Origin: Epiperipatus broadwayi
Taxonomy: Eukaryota; Onychophora; Udeonychophora; Euonychophora; Peripatidae
Reading direction: 5' to 3'
NCBI GenBank assembly: GCA_028023455.1
Contig: JAQFVV010006293.1
Span: 4,484,059-4,548,058, forward strand
DNA length: 64,000 bases
Shown: positions 1 through 13,176 of the stretch, in pieces
Position numbering within the stretch: the first letter of the stretch is position 1
Layout: each line of letters starts with the position of its first letter
Position numbers and translations under genes: made by a program
Notes under the pieces: generated by a model
The model's database searches: none
Told to the model about the DNA's origin: nothing
The model's input: only the letters and a program-made list of their open reading frames with translations

Positions 1-284
1 ATTGTAAGAATTCAAATTAATTTTTTACTAAGTAAATAATCTAATCAAAAATAAAATTTAAAAAAAATAAAATTTATCTGTCAGTTTTTTGAAGATTGAC
101 ATTTTTATTTTATTTGTAGCAATTTTTAAACTCACACTTAAAAAGTTATTAACAAACTCTACAACTGAAGGTAAAAAAAGAGACTAGTTTATCAACTTCA
201 AACCTAATAATTAAACAATTTATTTCACACAGACACAAGCATATATATATATATGTTAATATAAGAAAAATATGCATCTATATT
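1..284. other. AT-rich DNA without recognisable gene
   Basis: A/T-rich sequence with short homopolymer runs and a small (TA) tract near 240-255. I see no coding pattern or repeat copy here. Confidence 0.6.
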
Positions 285-540
285 ATAATGGGGCGGCATA
301 TTTGATAGCCCTAGTTGAGGCACCAAATATAATGGAACAACATTTAATCATCCCAGTTGATGCATCAAATATAACAGAACGCCGGTTTATACTTAATGCT
401 TGGAAATCATTAACTTAATGATTCACAGTTAGGTTTGCCAAATATAACAGAATGGATTATATTTAAAGTCTAAGTTGGTCTTATTAGATATAATGAGATG
501 ACTAAATTCGTCTAGAAAGAGGATAGGCATTTCACTACAA
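285..540. repeat. Degenerate short tandem repeat
   Basis: Successive units begin with an ATAATGG/ATAACAGAA-like motif and end with a CACCAAAT / CATCAAAT / TGCCAAAT motif. Units start near 285, 329, 371 and 443, with lengths between about 42 and 72 bp, so the array has diverged and gained indels. No coding potential is visible. Confidence 0.55.
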
Positions 541-845
541 TTGGACTTTGGGTCTTCAGGTAGAATGCTAGAAATGAATCGATGAAATACTAAGTCCATG
601 ATTATATATATATCTTTATTATGCTAGCTCAATAATCTTTAAATAAGTTTTAATATAATTTAGACTAGTTCATCCATCTCTCATCCCTCTTTCAATCACC
701 ATTATGCCACAATATTCAAACTCAAGGAGAATTTGCAATTAGCTCTTTTCAGGGATAATTCAAAACAAGTTATTATTTAATATGCCTTTATATAAGCATT
801 AACTAATAATTGATATTCATATGATATTTATAATACTAACATATT
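541..845. other. AT-rich DNA without recognisable gene
   Basis: No long reading frame, repeat copy or RNA-like fold was recognised. Confidence 0.5.
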
Positions 846-1160
846 GTACCGGGTCGAACCGCTGAAACCACCTACTTATACGTATATATAAGTTTTGGCC
901 GGTTTCAAACTCCTTCACAATACATTTATAATATTATAAAGGTTAGGTGAACGAACCGGCACGTTCGAGCAAAATGGGAGATCTTATTAATAGCTTTAAC
1001 TATCAACAATGGCCCATCTCGGCTGCTAGATTCAAACCCCTACCATCCAAATACTTTATTTGTTTCGGGGTAAACCCGGGGCGCCAGCTAGTCTGAAGAC
1101 TAACATATTCGGGTAGTAGGCTCATAATCCAGCGCTCAAACAATTCCCTTAACCAGCCCA
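846..1160. repeat. GC-richer insertion, possibly SINE-like
   Basis: The block is clearly richer in G+C than its surroundings and contains short self-complementary pieces (for example CGAACCGG and CCGGTT near 900-960). On the minus strand near 1030-1065 there is a B-box-like string, GGTTTGAATCT. I could not find a matching A box, poly(A) tail or target-site duplication, so retroposon origin is only a suggestion. It could also be part of a DNA transposon. Confidence 0.3.
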
Positions 1161-1560
1161 GTCTAATTTTAATCAATGATATTTATTGCTAATAAGATAT
1201 TGATAAAAGAATTGACCGACAGATCAAGTTTAAATTTAAAAATAATTTATTTCAATCAACATCAATTAAGTTTAAATATAATTTACTAACCAACATCAAC
1301 GCATTCTAAACATTTTATAAATCCAAATTTCACACACGCACATTTTAAATTTACATATGATAGGATATTTCATGAACAAAACAACATAATCTTAGACATT
1401 TAAATTAACTCTCATTCGCAACAAATAATAATAAAGCATTAATGACATTTGAGACTCTCGCACACACATCAATAGTTCCTTTTATGTATGATAGAGTTCA
1501 TATAATGTTAATCTTCAATATTTACGGATTACAGTGGTGACTACTACTGGTAAATAATAA
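1161..1560. other. AT-rich DNA without recognisable gene
   Basis: Nothing recognisable on either strand. It lies downstream of the minus-strand promoter-like block and would be intron or element interior if that promoter is real. Confidence 0.4.
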
Positions 1561-1577
1561 TAATAAAACAGATACCT

Positions 1578-1874
1578 AGGATTTTTTTTCTTGTCGGTGG
1601 CTACTTCTGCTGCTTCTAATGGATTGTATCTAACCGGTTAGATTTTGTTTATGGAAGAGAATTTATGGTAATCCGTTGGTTTCTTCTTGGAGACAGCTGC
1701 ACGTTTTGACGGAGGGTTTCTGTGTTGTTATCCAGACATTATTTCTCAGGCAGGTTTTGATGATCTTATTGGACTAAAAAGGCTGGAGCGCAAGCGTATA
1801 TTTCCAAAAGCTTTTCAGCACTGCATTTCTGTAAACTGACACAGTAAAACTAGACTGAATTTCAAACTCCAACT
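1578..1874 (-). other. Putative leader or non-coding first exon downstream of the promoter
   Basis: This stretch is more complex and richer in G+C than the flanks. It lies directly downstream of the TATA/Inr pair on the minus strand. ATG codons in it are followed quickly by stops, so it would be a 5' leader rather than coding. A donor-like AG|GTATCT closes it. I cannot tell a host first exon from an LTR R-U5 region. Confidence 0.3.
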
Positions 1875-2150
1875 GAATGTCTGATAAACGAAAAAAAGTC
1901 TATTTATACCTGCGACGTGTTTTTGTTTTAATATCCTCCGGCAATACGTGTTGTCGAAATTCCTTTAGATTAATTATATGACAACGTGTTTTTCGATTGA
2001 ATATTTGATTAGTAGTAGCTATTTTAAAATGTGTTGTTTTCATATCTTTAATTAGCAGCTCACCACTGTGTTTTTAAATACATTTCATTTCAATATTTAT
2101 TTTCATAAACGTGTTGTCTTTATTTAACTTAATAGCCATCGCTGTGTTTT
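1871..2150 (-). promoter_or_regulatory. TATA/Inr promoter-like block with repeated upstream motif
   Basis: On the minus strand a textbook TATA box (GGTATAAATAG, TATA at 1901-1908) lies about 34 bases upstream of a TCAGTT initiator (1871-1876). Further upstream, a GTGT-containing motif as read on the plus strand (ACGTGTTGT or CTGTGTTTT) recurs seven times. Its GTGT cores start near 1917, 1948, 1986, 2031, 2068, 2111 and 2144, at 31-45 bp spacing. This resembles a compact enhancer plus core promoter, as in an LTR U3 region or a host gene. The leader (about 1578-1874) has only very short upstream ORFs, and a possible splice donor (AG|GTATCT) lies near 1577. Function is inferred from sequence only. 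Confidence 0.45.
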
Positions 2151-2160
2151 CCAAATATAA

Positions 2161-4232
2161 TTTCTTTTTTAACTTTCATTTATATATATTTTTCTTTTTT
2201 ATATTATTCTAACATGCATACTTTTGTTTACATTCGCACGCACTAATATAATCTATTATAATAAACTGGAATGAAAAGAGATTTTTATATTTTTTTAAAC
2301 TTTTAATTTATAATAATAATACTCTTTAACTTTTATGAAACTCTTAGTTTTTTTTTTTGTTTTTTTATAGGAAAACTCCCTCTCCCCTCTTTAAAGTAAT
2401 TAATTGTAACTTTCAAATTCTTTTTTCCGAAAGATTTTGATAATAATTTTTATACAAAATTATTTTATATACATGTGCCAATTTGGCATTGGCACAATAT
2501 ATATAATATAATTTAATAATGATTAGACAAAAAGATCAAGTTAATAAATCAATATTTAATAAACAATAAAAAATATAATGTAATAGATAAATAAAATATT
2601 AATAAATAAATACGATGAATTTTACCATTTTAAAAAAATATTAATAAATAATATTCTTATTTAATACCCTATGATAAAATTCAATACTATAATAAACTTT
2701 CAAAAATTAAAGAAAATAGTTTAAATTTACAGATATATAAAAACAATATCTGGATTCAAAAATTAATAATTTATGTAACTTATTAATTTATTTACCATTC
2801 TTATTTATATGTTTCATAATTACTAATATATAAGTACTATTTACAATTGTATAACTTATATATTATATGTATTTTTGATAAATAAAATATTAAACGTTTA
2901 CAATATTATGTAGTAAATACAATATAATCCTGTTTAAAATATCTATTAAATAATAACTATTTTTTATATCCTTCATCTAATTTGATGAATTATGTCAAGC
3001 TTTCAATTAATTATATTTAATAATAAATATAATTTTCCTATTAAGATATAATGATGTGATGCCAAATTTGAAATAAAGATAATAATAGTAATAATAATAA
3101 ACATATTAAAATAATATAAGCATTATTATAATATATATAAATAAAGAAAGAAAAACTTATTCTCCAGAGTTAAGAGTAGATATTTGAGTCTGTAGTTTAT
3201 AATCCTAATGAAGATCTTTTACGAAGTATATTATTAATCCATTGATATAATGATGATTTTATTTATCCTTAATTGATAAACTATTAATAATATTCAATGA
3301 TTTGATTGATATGAAATAAAGTAAATATTCTTCAAATGTAGATGTCCTTATTCTCCATTTTTCTATAATCATTAGACGTTCTATATATCCAATATTTCAA
3401 AATATTTTAAAATAGCATGCAAGGTTGGTTTCAAAACCTTTACGATATAATGCTGTTCTACTCAAAGCACATTGGAATATTCTTTATATATATAATTATT
3501 TTAAGTATAACAAAGTTTTAATATAACTTAGTTTCCAAAAAACTTAAACAGACGTTCTTTTCTTTTATATTGCTATTTCTTTAAGATTTAATAGAAAATT
3601 AAAATATTTTCCTTGCAGACTTTTAATCCACAGATTATCTTAATTTGGAAAAGTTAATATTTAAATTCTAATCATTGAACAGTAATATTTACAAAAGAAA
3701 AAGTTATTTTAAAGAGAAATGATTTTCTTTTTCTTCCCTTTTAATAACAAGAGAACAAATGAATCTGCTCATGTGTTGTTACAAGTTCATGCTTAATTAA
3801 AATATTAATTGTTCAATAAACATTAAGATTTAATAATAAAATATATTTATTACTCTACTTCAAATCTGGCATTTTACTCAAAAGCTTAAGGTATGTATTA
3901 TTTAAAGCTCACATGTATATATAAATAGTATATATATGTATACATAATAAAATAGTCAAATACATTTTATATTTATAAATAATTTCATAAGAGATATAAG
4001 TATATTTGGTTAATAATAATAACTGGAAGAAGTTACTATTGTAATATATATTAAATAAAAAACTCTGGAATAAACTCTACAATATGAAATATACCAATAT
4101 AAAAGTAAATAATAACTATATCCAGCCTACAGCATATTCATCATCCTGTGTAGGATTTAACAATTAAAAATTAAAAAACAAAACAAATGAAAATAAAAAA
4201 AAATCACATTAAAACCATACAACATTAAATCT
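2161..4232. other. AT-rich intergenic or intronic DNA
   Basis: About 2 kb of low-complexity A/T-rich sequence with homopolymers and short TA tracts. No coding pattern, RNA or repeat copy was recognised. Confidence 0.55.
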
Positions 4233-4902
4233 TATTAAGACCATACAACATTAACGTTGTATGTGAATGACCAACATTGTGCAATTTATGTGTATTAACA
4301 CAATTATATTGTTTATTTAATAACTTATCTATCATATTTATAAAGTATGACTCTGGATTTTTTTTTCTTCAAATTATTTTTCACATGTAAAATAAAGCAC
4401 TGTCAAAATAAAAACACTGAGTGGGTCAGCGAGTACAAATTAAAATCTATTCACAGAATATTACAATTTATTATATAAATTTTTTTATTCATGAATTCTC
4501 TCTCTAATGGACATTTTGAATCACCAACATACGTTGGCACACTACTTTATAAATAATATTAGATGTGTTGATTTTACAACAGCAGCCTGTCAAGTATTAA
4601 TTAATTGATCAGTATTTGGCCCAATATTAAGTGCATAGGAATTCACAATGCATTGAATTGCAATACACTATGGATAGATTTAAGTCTATATTTTCTGATC
4701 ATTCATTTATATGTAATAAAATTTTTGCTTTACCAATGTTTTTATTTTATATATGGAAAATGATTTAAAGAAAAGAACAATCAGTCATATTTTATAAATA
4801 TGATAGACAACTTATTAAATAAAGAGTACAATTGTGTCAATGTATATAAATTATGGTAAGTTAACAATTCATATGGAAATGTTAATGTTGTGTGACTTTA
4901 AT
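4233..4902. mobile_element. Inverted-repeat (MITE-like) element, about 670 bp
   Basis: The ends are imperfect inverted repeats of about 110 bp: 4233-4345 is complementary to 4786-4902, for example ATTAAGACCATACAACATT against its complement ending in ATGTTGTGTGACTTTAAT. There is no ORF inside. The architecture is that of a non-autonomous DNA transposon or foldback element. A 17-base string, AGAACAATCAGTCATAT, at the inner edge of the right arm recurs near 17950. Confidence 0.55.
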
Positions 4903-6060
4903 GAATTTTTTTTTTTTAAATTTTAACAGTTAAACGCTATGTATACATATTCTAGGCTGGCTATAATTATTTTTTTTTTTATTAATATATTTAATATGGC
5001 AGAATTTATTTCAGAGCTTTTTATTTATTATATATATATTTCTTCGAAACAGGCACATTAATATTTACCTGTCAAAAACAGAATCCTTGTGTTTTGCAAC
5101 ACCAGTTTAGTTTGGTCATCTTCCATTTCAAGCTAAAAAACATATATACATATATTTAAATATATAGGCATACAACTACAGATTAAAAAGACTGTGAACT
5201 TATTAGATCTTACATTAAAAATACATTTATTTAAAAAAAGCACATGAGTAAAAAGAAAATGAAAATTATTGTTTTCAATAAAAATGTTATTATATGATGT
5301 ATGTAATATATGAAATATGTAATGATTAAGAAGAATTAAAATGTATGTCATAAGTTAATAAATTTAATAATTTAGTATTTAAAAAGTAACTTGACTGATG
5401 TTCATAAATAATAATAAACTTTTATTAGTAGCTAAATATTTGAGTGCTTTGAAAGTGAAACCGGTAATTTAAATTGGGTAAATACGTTTGAACATTGGCT
5501 TACATAAAAAACAAGACCATTTAAATGATACTGATTTATTTTAAGTACATCGGGGACGATTTATATTTTTCTGATTTTAGTTATTTGTTTATGAAAATAA
5601 AAGAAAAATTTATAAGTTTGTAATTTAAAAATGCATTTGTATTAAAAATATGTCTACAATTGAAGAAATTAAAAAGCGAATAGTTACTGAAGCTTTTGCT
5701 ATAAATCATGCTAGTTTGAAAACATTAAACTTTTTTTTAATATTATTGCTATTATTTTTTCCCCCTAAAATTATTAAGATAAAAAAAATTCATTTAATGG
5801 TAAAGAGTTTTCATGACCACTGTATTCTAATTTATTGGTTTCAAATTGGTATTAATTAATCTTATATAATCCTGGTTGGAAATTTGATTTCAAATATTAT
5901 CTTATTTGCTGAAAATATAGCTACCAGTTTAATTGAATTTAGAGATTTATATCATAATGTATACACATCGCATGTCAACTGGAGCAATGAGTATCCATGG
6001 ATACAATTATTTTTTTAAGTATTCACTAATAATATGCAAATGACAAAAGATGTATAAATA
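4903..6060. other. AT-rich DNA; short ORFs not supported
   Basis: Poly(T) runs and AT-rich sequence. Two 69-72-codon reading frames occur here, but they have compositionally driven Phe/Leu/Ile/Tyr/Asn-rich translations with no family resemblance and are not called. Confidence 0.5.
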
Positions 6061-8062
6061 TAATTCTTTATGCTTACACAGGCTGTTTACATAGAGGCAA
6101 ATCTCTAATACCATCGCACCAGTTAGTACAAGCCAGAGTAATCAATGGATGCAGAAAGGTTTGTACAAAAAATTTCTATCTAGCACCTACTTATCCAATA
6201 TCCCCAGATTAGTTTCTAGCTTGTGGCTTTCCATCAGTAAAGAGCCTCGGATCTGAGAGCACTACACCTAGATCTTAGGAACTAATGCAACTCTCCAACA
6301 GTCACTTTTTTTCTTATTAGCTAACTATAAAGCTTTAAGTCCAAAATAAAAAAAGTTTTTAATTCAACTCATTAGCTTGTACAGTTATAAAGATCTGAAC
6401 ACATTACAGCATTCATATTTTTTAGTATCTTTGATTCTTTAATAACCTCTGTCACCATAATCTTATTGGGCAGGATTGATATTGAACCACTAAATACCTT
6501 ATTATCATTCTTTATGCTTATACTCATTCTTTATGCTTATAAAAGCTGTTTACACAGAGACAAATCTCTACATACAGTTGCTTAACTCAGTGCAAGCCAG
6601 AGTAATTATTGAAATTCAGGAAGTTTTGTGCATAAAATCTTTATCTAATGCCTGACTTATCCAATATTCCCAGATTATTTTTTTCCTGCATCTATTGATT
6701 ACTCTTGCTTGCATTGTGTAGCACTCCTGTTTGGAGAGATTTGCCTCTGTGAAAGCAGCATGTGTAAGTATAAAGAATGTTTATCATTTTAAGTTTAGTG
6801 GTTTAATACCATTCCTGCCCAATTGGATTATGGTGACTATGGTTATTAAAAACCAAAGATACCAAAAAGTTTAGATACTGAACTGTATTCAGATCTATAT
6901 GACTATAGAAGCTAATGAACTTGAATTGAAAACCTTATTGTGTTTTGATTTTGGACTCAAAGCTTTGTAGTTAGCTAATAAGGTAAAATGTGGTGGATGG
7001 AGGATTGCACTAGTTCCTAAGAATTAGGTGCAGTGCTCTCAGATCCAGGGCTCCTTACTGATGAAAGCTGGAAACTTGTCTGGATATATTGAATGAGTAG
7101 GCACTAGATAACATTTTCACACATGCTTTTCAGCATCCATTGATTAGGCTTACCCTGAGTGGTAGTACTGTATAGAGAGATTCATCTCTGTGTAAACAGC
7201 TTGTGTAATCATAAATAATGCAATCATGTGATGGTTAGTGGTTTAATTATCTTCCTGCTGAATAGGATTTTGATGACTGTGGTTATTAAAGAACCAAAGA
7301 CATTAAAAAGTATAAATGCTGAATTGTGTTCAGATCTATATGATTATACAAGCTAATGAGCTTGAATTGAAAACATTATTGTGTTTTCATTTTGAACTCA
7401 AAACTTTATAGTTAGCTAATAAGGTAAAAGATGGTTTCTGGAAGGTTGCATTGATTTTAAGATCTAAGTGTAGTGCTCTCAGATCCAAGGTTTTTCACTG
7501 ATGAAAGCCACAAGTTAGAAACTAGTCTGGCTATATTGGATGAGTAGGTATTAGATAGAGATTTTATGCACAATCCTTCCTGCATCCATTGTTTACACTG
7601 GCTTGCACTGAATGGTGCTACTGTATGGAGAGTTTTGACAGTGTTGAACAGCTTGTATAAGCATAAAGAATGGTGATCATGTGATGTTTAGTGGTTTAAA
7701 ACCAATCCTTCCCAATAGGTGACTGGTTATTAAAAAACCAAAGACACTAAAAATTATGGATGCTCAATTCAGTTCAGTTCTACACAATTATACAAGCTAA
7801 TGAGCTTGAATTGAAAACATTATTGTGTTTTCACTTCAGACTCAAAGATTTATAGTTATCTAGTAGATAAAAGGTCAACACTGAAGGGTTGCATTATCCT
7901 AAGATCTAGGTATAGTGCTCTCAGATTCAAGGCTCATCACTGATGAAATCAACAATGTAAAAACTAGTCTGGGGATATTGAAAGAGCAGGCACTAGATAG
8001 GGATTTTATGCACAAACTTTCCTGCTTCCATTGATTCTTCTGGCTTGCACTGAGTGGTGCTA
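6061..8062. mobile_element. Cluster of MITE family A copies in opposite orientations
   Basis: The family A core reads, in plus orientation, AGTGCAAGCCAGAGTAATCA, then TCTAGTGCCTACT, then GGATCTGAGAGCACT. One copy (about 6061-6514) is in plus orientation and a short internally deleted copy spans about 6528-6775. Three tandem copies in the opposite orientation follow: about 6776-7203, 7204-7655 and 7656-8062, the last truncated. The repeat period is about 430-450 bp. Copies are diverged and lack ORFs. A non-autonomous DNA transposon family is the simplest reading; the tandem arrangement suggests satellite-like expansion. Confidence 0.65.
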
Positions 8063-8835
8063 TATTTAATAGAGTAGTTATCAATTAAAATTTTTAAGTA
8101 TTATATTTATAATTAGATTAAACATAACCTCTGACTATTACATTCTATTAAGGGGTATGGGAAGTCTGTATAAAAGGTATGGTGAAGAGCAGGTAAATAA
8201 ATATATTTTGCTACCAATATATTCCAAAATAGTTATGTTATCAACATTTCTGGGCTATTTTATGTTAGCACCATCCATCCACCACAATAGTTAATATTCA
8301 GGTCTCTTTTTGTACATGGACAAACTCAGATTACATAGACTTTTCTTACTACAGAGATCAATAGCTCAAAATGATCAATTAAAATTCAAGATATCTAATG
8401 AAATTGCCAAATCTAAGGCTTGTCTCCATGACATCTACACCTCCTGCATTTGCACGTGACATATTGCAGGGTATACTCTCCAATTACTTATTTTTTATTA
8501 TAATGAATAGGGGATATCAGATAATTTACAAAAAGCTAAATAGGTATCAGATGAAAAAGATTAGAATCCTCTGCTCTATTGCATGAATAGTAAATAATCA
8601 CTTTAAAGTGACAAGAAATTACATTATCATAAAACAAATTATCATAGTCAAAATCATTAACATTTTAAACTGATTAATTAAAATGGCAGTGGATAATAAA
8701 ATTACTTTTAAAAAAATTATGATATTATTTTATAAAATATAATTATTTTCCTTAATTACTAATAGAAGTAGTTATTATATACATGTCTGTCTATCCATTT
8801 ACTGATTTATATCTATTTGTTTAACTATCTGTTTG
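8063..8835. other. AT-rich DNA between MITE cluster and microsatellite
   Basis: No gene, RNA or repeat family recognised. A 62-codon frame near 8398 has no recognisable features. Confidence 0.5.
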
Positions 8836-9304
<469 letters not shown>

Positions 9305-10090
9305 GATACTCTTAATAATAAAATTAATTATCATTGCACTTTTTAAAAAGTTTTAAAGATAATCTTTATATCTTAAATGGGTACGATTCTCCCTTAAAAA
9401 ACAAATTAAAGTTCTCAGTCTTTTAAGACGTTTTGCATTATTAATTTTTTTCATAATTCCAGTGCAACAAAAATGAGATTTTACAATAGAGAACTTTGGA
9501 ATACCACATCTAGAATATTGATTTGTCACTTGATCTTGCGATTGTATTTTAAAAATATTATGGAGTACTCTATAATAAAATCTTTTTAATACTTTTTTGT
9601 TATATCAATAGAGTGACGAAGACCCACTTCTGTACAATAAATGAGGTAAAATAATAGATATGTATCCAGATAACGTTATTTTATTGTGGTAAAATATTTA
9701 GTCTTATAACTTATAAAAAGCAGTATTACATTAGAAATTATGCTGCTCCTTAAATTTAAGTTTATCTTTATACTTAAAAAACTGCCAAGATATTCAAATT
9801 GGATAACATTTTCTAAATTGATAATTATACAAGATAAATGTTGCTGAAGATATTTATTGCATGACTTGGCTGATAAAAAGTTGAATTTTTTAAACATTAA
9901 TTATTAAACAAAGGACTTTATACCTTGCATTCAAAACATTAAGTACATTCTGTATAAGCGGAAAGTTATAGCACAATTATCATAATCCTGTAAATGAAGA
10001 ATCAAAGATGATGAAGTTTTTGTTTTCAGCTTTAATTGATTCAACTTTGTATAATTTTATCATAAACTAGTGTCCATCTAAATTTCTTAT
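9305..10090. other. AT-rich DNA without recognisable gene
   Basis: Nothing recognised. A 73-codon minus-strand frame near 9676-9897 lacks any family feature. Confidence 0.5.
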
Positions 10091-10166
10091 TCATTGGCTC
10101 ATCTACCTATAAATATTTGCAAAGACCATTGGCTCATCTACCTATAAATATTTGCAAAGACCCCAC
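10091..10166. repeat. Perfect tandem duplication of a 38-bp unit
   Basis: The unit, which begins CATTGGCTCATCTACC and ends GCAAAGAC, occurs twice back to back. The near-identity indicates a recent local duplication. Confidence 0.85.
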
Positions 10167-10324
10167 TCATAAAAATTGTAAATAATGTTACAGCAAGTAC
10201 ATATACTTGTTTAACATTAGTTTTAATTTTAAATGCTTCAGATTTTTCATTTTAGTGATTTGTTAATCTCTAATAATAACACTTCCTCATCATATGATTA
10301 CCATATCTTAATGCTTGCTCATAA

Positions 10325-10810
10325 CTGTTATTAAAACAGGCAAAATTCTCCATACATTAGTGCCACTCAGTGCAAACCAGAGTAATCAATGGATGCCAGA
10401 AAGCTTGTGAATAATCCTGCCTAATAGGATAGTGGTGGCTATGGTTATTAAAGAACTAAAGACACCAAAATCTATGAATTCTGACTGAGTTCAGACTTAT
10501 ATGACTATGTAAGCTAATGAACTTGGATTAAAAATATTCTGTTTTCCAATTTTATTCTCATAAATTTGTAGTTAAGTAGAAATAAAAGGTGGTTGCTGGA
10601 GGGTTATATTAGATCCTAAGATCTAGGTGCAGTGCTCTAAGATCCAAGGCTCCTCACTGATTAAACCACAAGCTAGAAACTAGTCTGGGGATATTGGATG
10701 AATAGGCACTAGATAGGCTTTTTATGCACAAGCCCTCTTAATTCTATGTATTACTCTAGCTTGCACTGAGTGGCACTAGTGTATGGAGAGTTTACCTGTT
10801 TTAATAACAA
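10325..10810. mobile_element. MITE family A copy with long terminal inverted repeats
   Basis: The ends are inverted repeats of roughly 60-75 bp. The left end reads CTGTTATTAAAACAGGCAAA, then CTCCATAC, then GTGCCACTCAGTGCAA; the right end is its complement (TGGAGAGTTTACCTG... TTAATAACA). The interior carries the family A motifs in minus orientation. There is no ORF. This copy shows the family's likely full structure better than the 6-8 kb cluster. Confidence 0.7.
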
Positions 10811-10859
10811 TTCCTCTCATTCTAGCATGTAAAAGCTGTATAATGAAAGTAAACATTGG

Positions 10860-12250
10860 TGAACAACCAACTAATTTCAAATAGTGTCAGAGATTTGTTT
10901 AAATTACTTGACAAAATACAATAAAATTAGCTCTCTTGTTCATGAAGATTTCCTTGAATTTTCCTAACAAAAACCCATGTCTATAGTACTTCTTAATTTT
11001 CTAAACCCACATTGCATTCTTGATAATTATTAAACTATGACTAAAAGCAATCTACCTAGCAAAATACTTGGAAATACTTTTGCTAAGCTAATTATTACAA
11101 GCTTGTCTACTCCATTTATTTTAAAAATTGGAATTGAAGCTTATTTAGGATCAAATGGCACAACTTCATGATTTTATATATTCATAAAAAATTTTAAAAA
11201 TATTTTTAAAACTTCTCCAGGTATCTTATTAGTCCATGAAGCCTTTCCATTTTTAATATTATGAAGAACTATTTTGTCTTCAAAAAGCTGAAAGCCTTTA
11301 CTGAAATATAAATTAGGAGATAAAATAAACAAATTAAAAGTTGTCATTATCATTATTGAATGACATCAATTTTTTATTTATTTTTCAAATTGTCATTGTT
11401 ATTTTTAGGAAAGTGCCATTTATAGATTTAATATTAGTTTTAGGTCCATATATTGCTTTTAATGCATCAGTAAAGTTTTAAATGAATATCTATATTTCCT
11501 TTGCAGTTTAATCTACCAATCATTTAAGTTTTCTTGTCAATTAATTATCTTTTCCCTTTAAATTATGTATTTATTATGCATTAATTATTATTCTGTCAAG
11601 TAGAAAATTTCATATGCTTCATTTTAATGAAATTATTAATAACAAGATCATTGTCAGAAATCCGGTCATGATTCTTATTTTTAATAAACAAAAGAGTAGG
11701 TTTGTTTGTATCCATAATATATATCTTAAGAGAATTTCATGGCTTAAATTACGATCCTGAAAGTCCAAATAAACAGAATTAGTGTTCAATAGCTATTGAA
11801 ATTTATAACAGATTTTCTAAGAAACAAGCAGCAATTTTCTTGTGAATGTGATTAGAATGAGATATATATATTTATACAATTATAATTTTAATTTGGAATA
11901 TACTAATCTAAGATCTGTTCAAAAAATTGCTCTTGTAAGAATTTCTTTTGAATTCTGGTTCATAACTATAAAGTAATATATTAAATACCATTAGCTTGAC
12001 ATGAGTTGGACTCATGGCTCTTTATAGTGATTCTTTTACCTAAGCAGAGTATTTGTTATTGTATATTTATAAATTGTTCAAAAAATTCAAAAATAGCAGA
12101 TCACTTCATAAAGTATGCTATTTGTATCATCACATGCATTAAGGTCTTCAAGAATAAAATTCTATTTTTAATGGTATTGCTGTAATAATGTTATCCAGCA
12201 AGAAATAAAAGTCTTTTTTGTCTAAATTTTCTAAATTTAATATTGGATCA
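10860..12250 (-). pseudogene. Decayed non-LTR retrotransposon (endonuclease and reverse transcriptase remnants)
   Basis: Minus-strand translation, read across stops and frameshifts, gives retrotransposon landmarks in the correct order. Endonuclease-like pieces come first (about 12200-11900): LLDNIITAIP, then ITNTLLR, then a region ending in LTRAI and TDLRLV. Reverse-transcriptase pieces follow (about 11280-10900): NGKASWTNKIPGEVLK, then IPIFK, then MQCGFRKLRSTIDM. The last resembles the SQCGFR...STIDMIF segment that is widespread in animal non-LTR elements. Many in-frame stops and shifts mean it is dead. It differs in sequence from the RTE copies at 26, 50 and 58 kb, so it is a second lineage. 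The exact clade cannot be assigned by eye. Confidence 0.65.
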
Positions 12251-12313
12251 TATTAAGCACATGTGTTATTTGTTCAAACCAAGTTTTAAAAAAATAGTTT
12301 TTCATTGATACTG

Positions 12314-13176
12314 TGGTAGTACAAGTTGACAAGTACAAATCTATATGATTACAAATACACTCCACCAGACTGAAGCCTGGAACCAGACTCACCAGAAATA
12401 ATCTCATTAATCATTTCAAGAAATCTGGTCATCATTTTCTTTTACTAGCAGTCACATATGACATAATAAACAAACACCCTTCAAAGATATTTTTTTTTAT
12501 TAATCCTATTAACAAACTGAAAAATCAAAATAATAGAGGGATAATGCAATGTAGTTGTAAAATTTCATAGTTTAAAATAATACCCAACTATACACAAGAA
12601 TTAGTTTTAAAAATATTTTATTAATTCTATGTCTTAATACAATTCAATGAAGTGATTCAAGCCATAATTTTAAATCCCTAACACTCTATTACCCTACTAC
12701 TTAAGGTCAACTATAATCAATCCTTACTGTCACAATTATTAGGTAGTTGTACAAGTTGACGAGTACAAGACCTATATGATCACTAGTGGATGCCATCTGA
12801 TCAAAGCCTGAAACTAGACTCACAAGTAATAATCTCATTAACCATTTCAAGAAATCTGGTCATTATTTATTTTTACTAACAATCACATACACCGTAATAA
12901 ATTAAACTTTTAAATATACAAACACCCTATCTAAGAGAATATTTTTTTAGTACTCCCTTTAATGGACTGAACAATAATAATACTAGAGGGATAACTCTAC
13001 ATAGTTGTGAAATTTAATAGTTTAAAATAATATCCAACTATATGTAAGAATTAGTTTTAAACTCTGTTATTAATTCTATACCATACTATAATCCGATGAA
13101 GTGATTCGAGCCATAATTTCAAATCCCTAACAATCTATTATCCTACTACTTAAAGTCAATTATAATCAATCCTTAC
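12314..13176. repeat. Direct tandem dimer of a 430-bp repeat
   Basis: Unit 1 (about 12314-12730) and unit 2 (about 12742-13176) share motifs in the same order: GTACAAGTTGAC, CTCATTAA.CATTTCAAGAA, AATCTGGTCAT, ACTAGAGGGATAA or its variant, AATGAAGTGATTC or its variant, and CCTACTACTTAA. The copies differ at many positions, so the duplication is old. No ORF or terminal inverted repeat was seen, and the family is not recognised. Confidence 0.75.
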
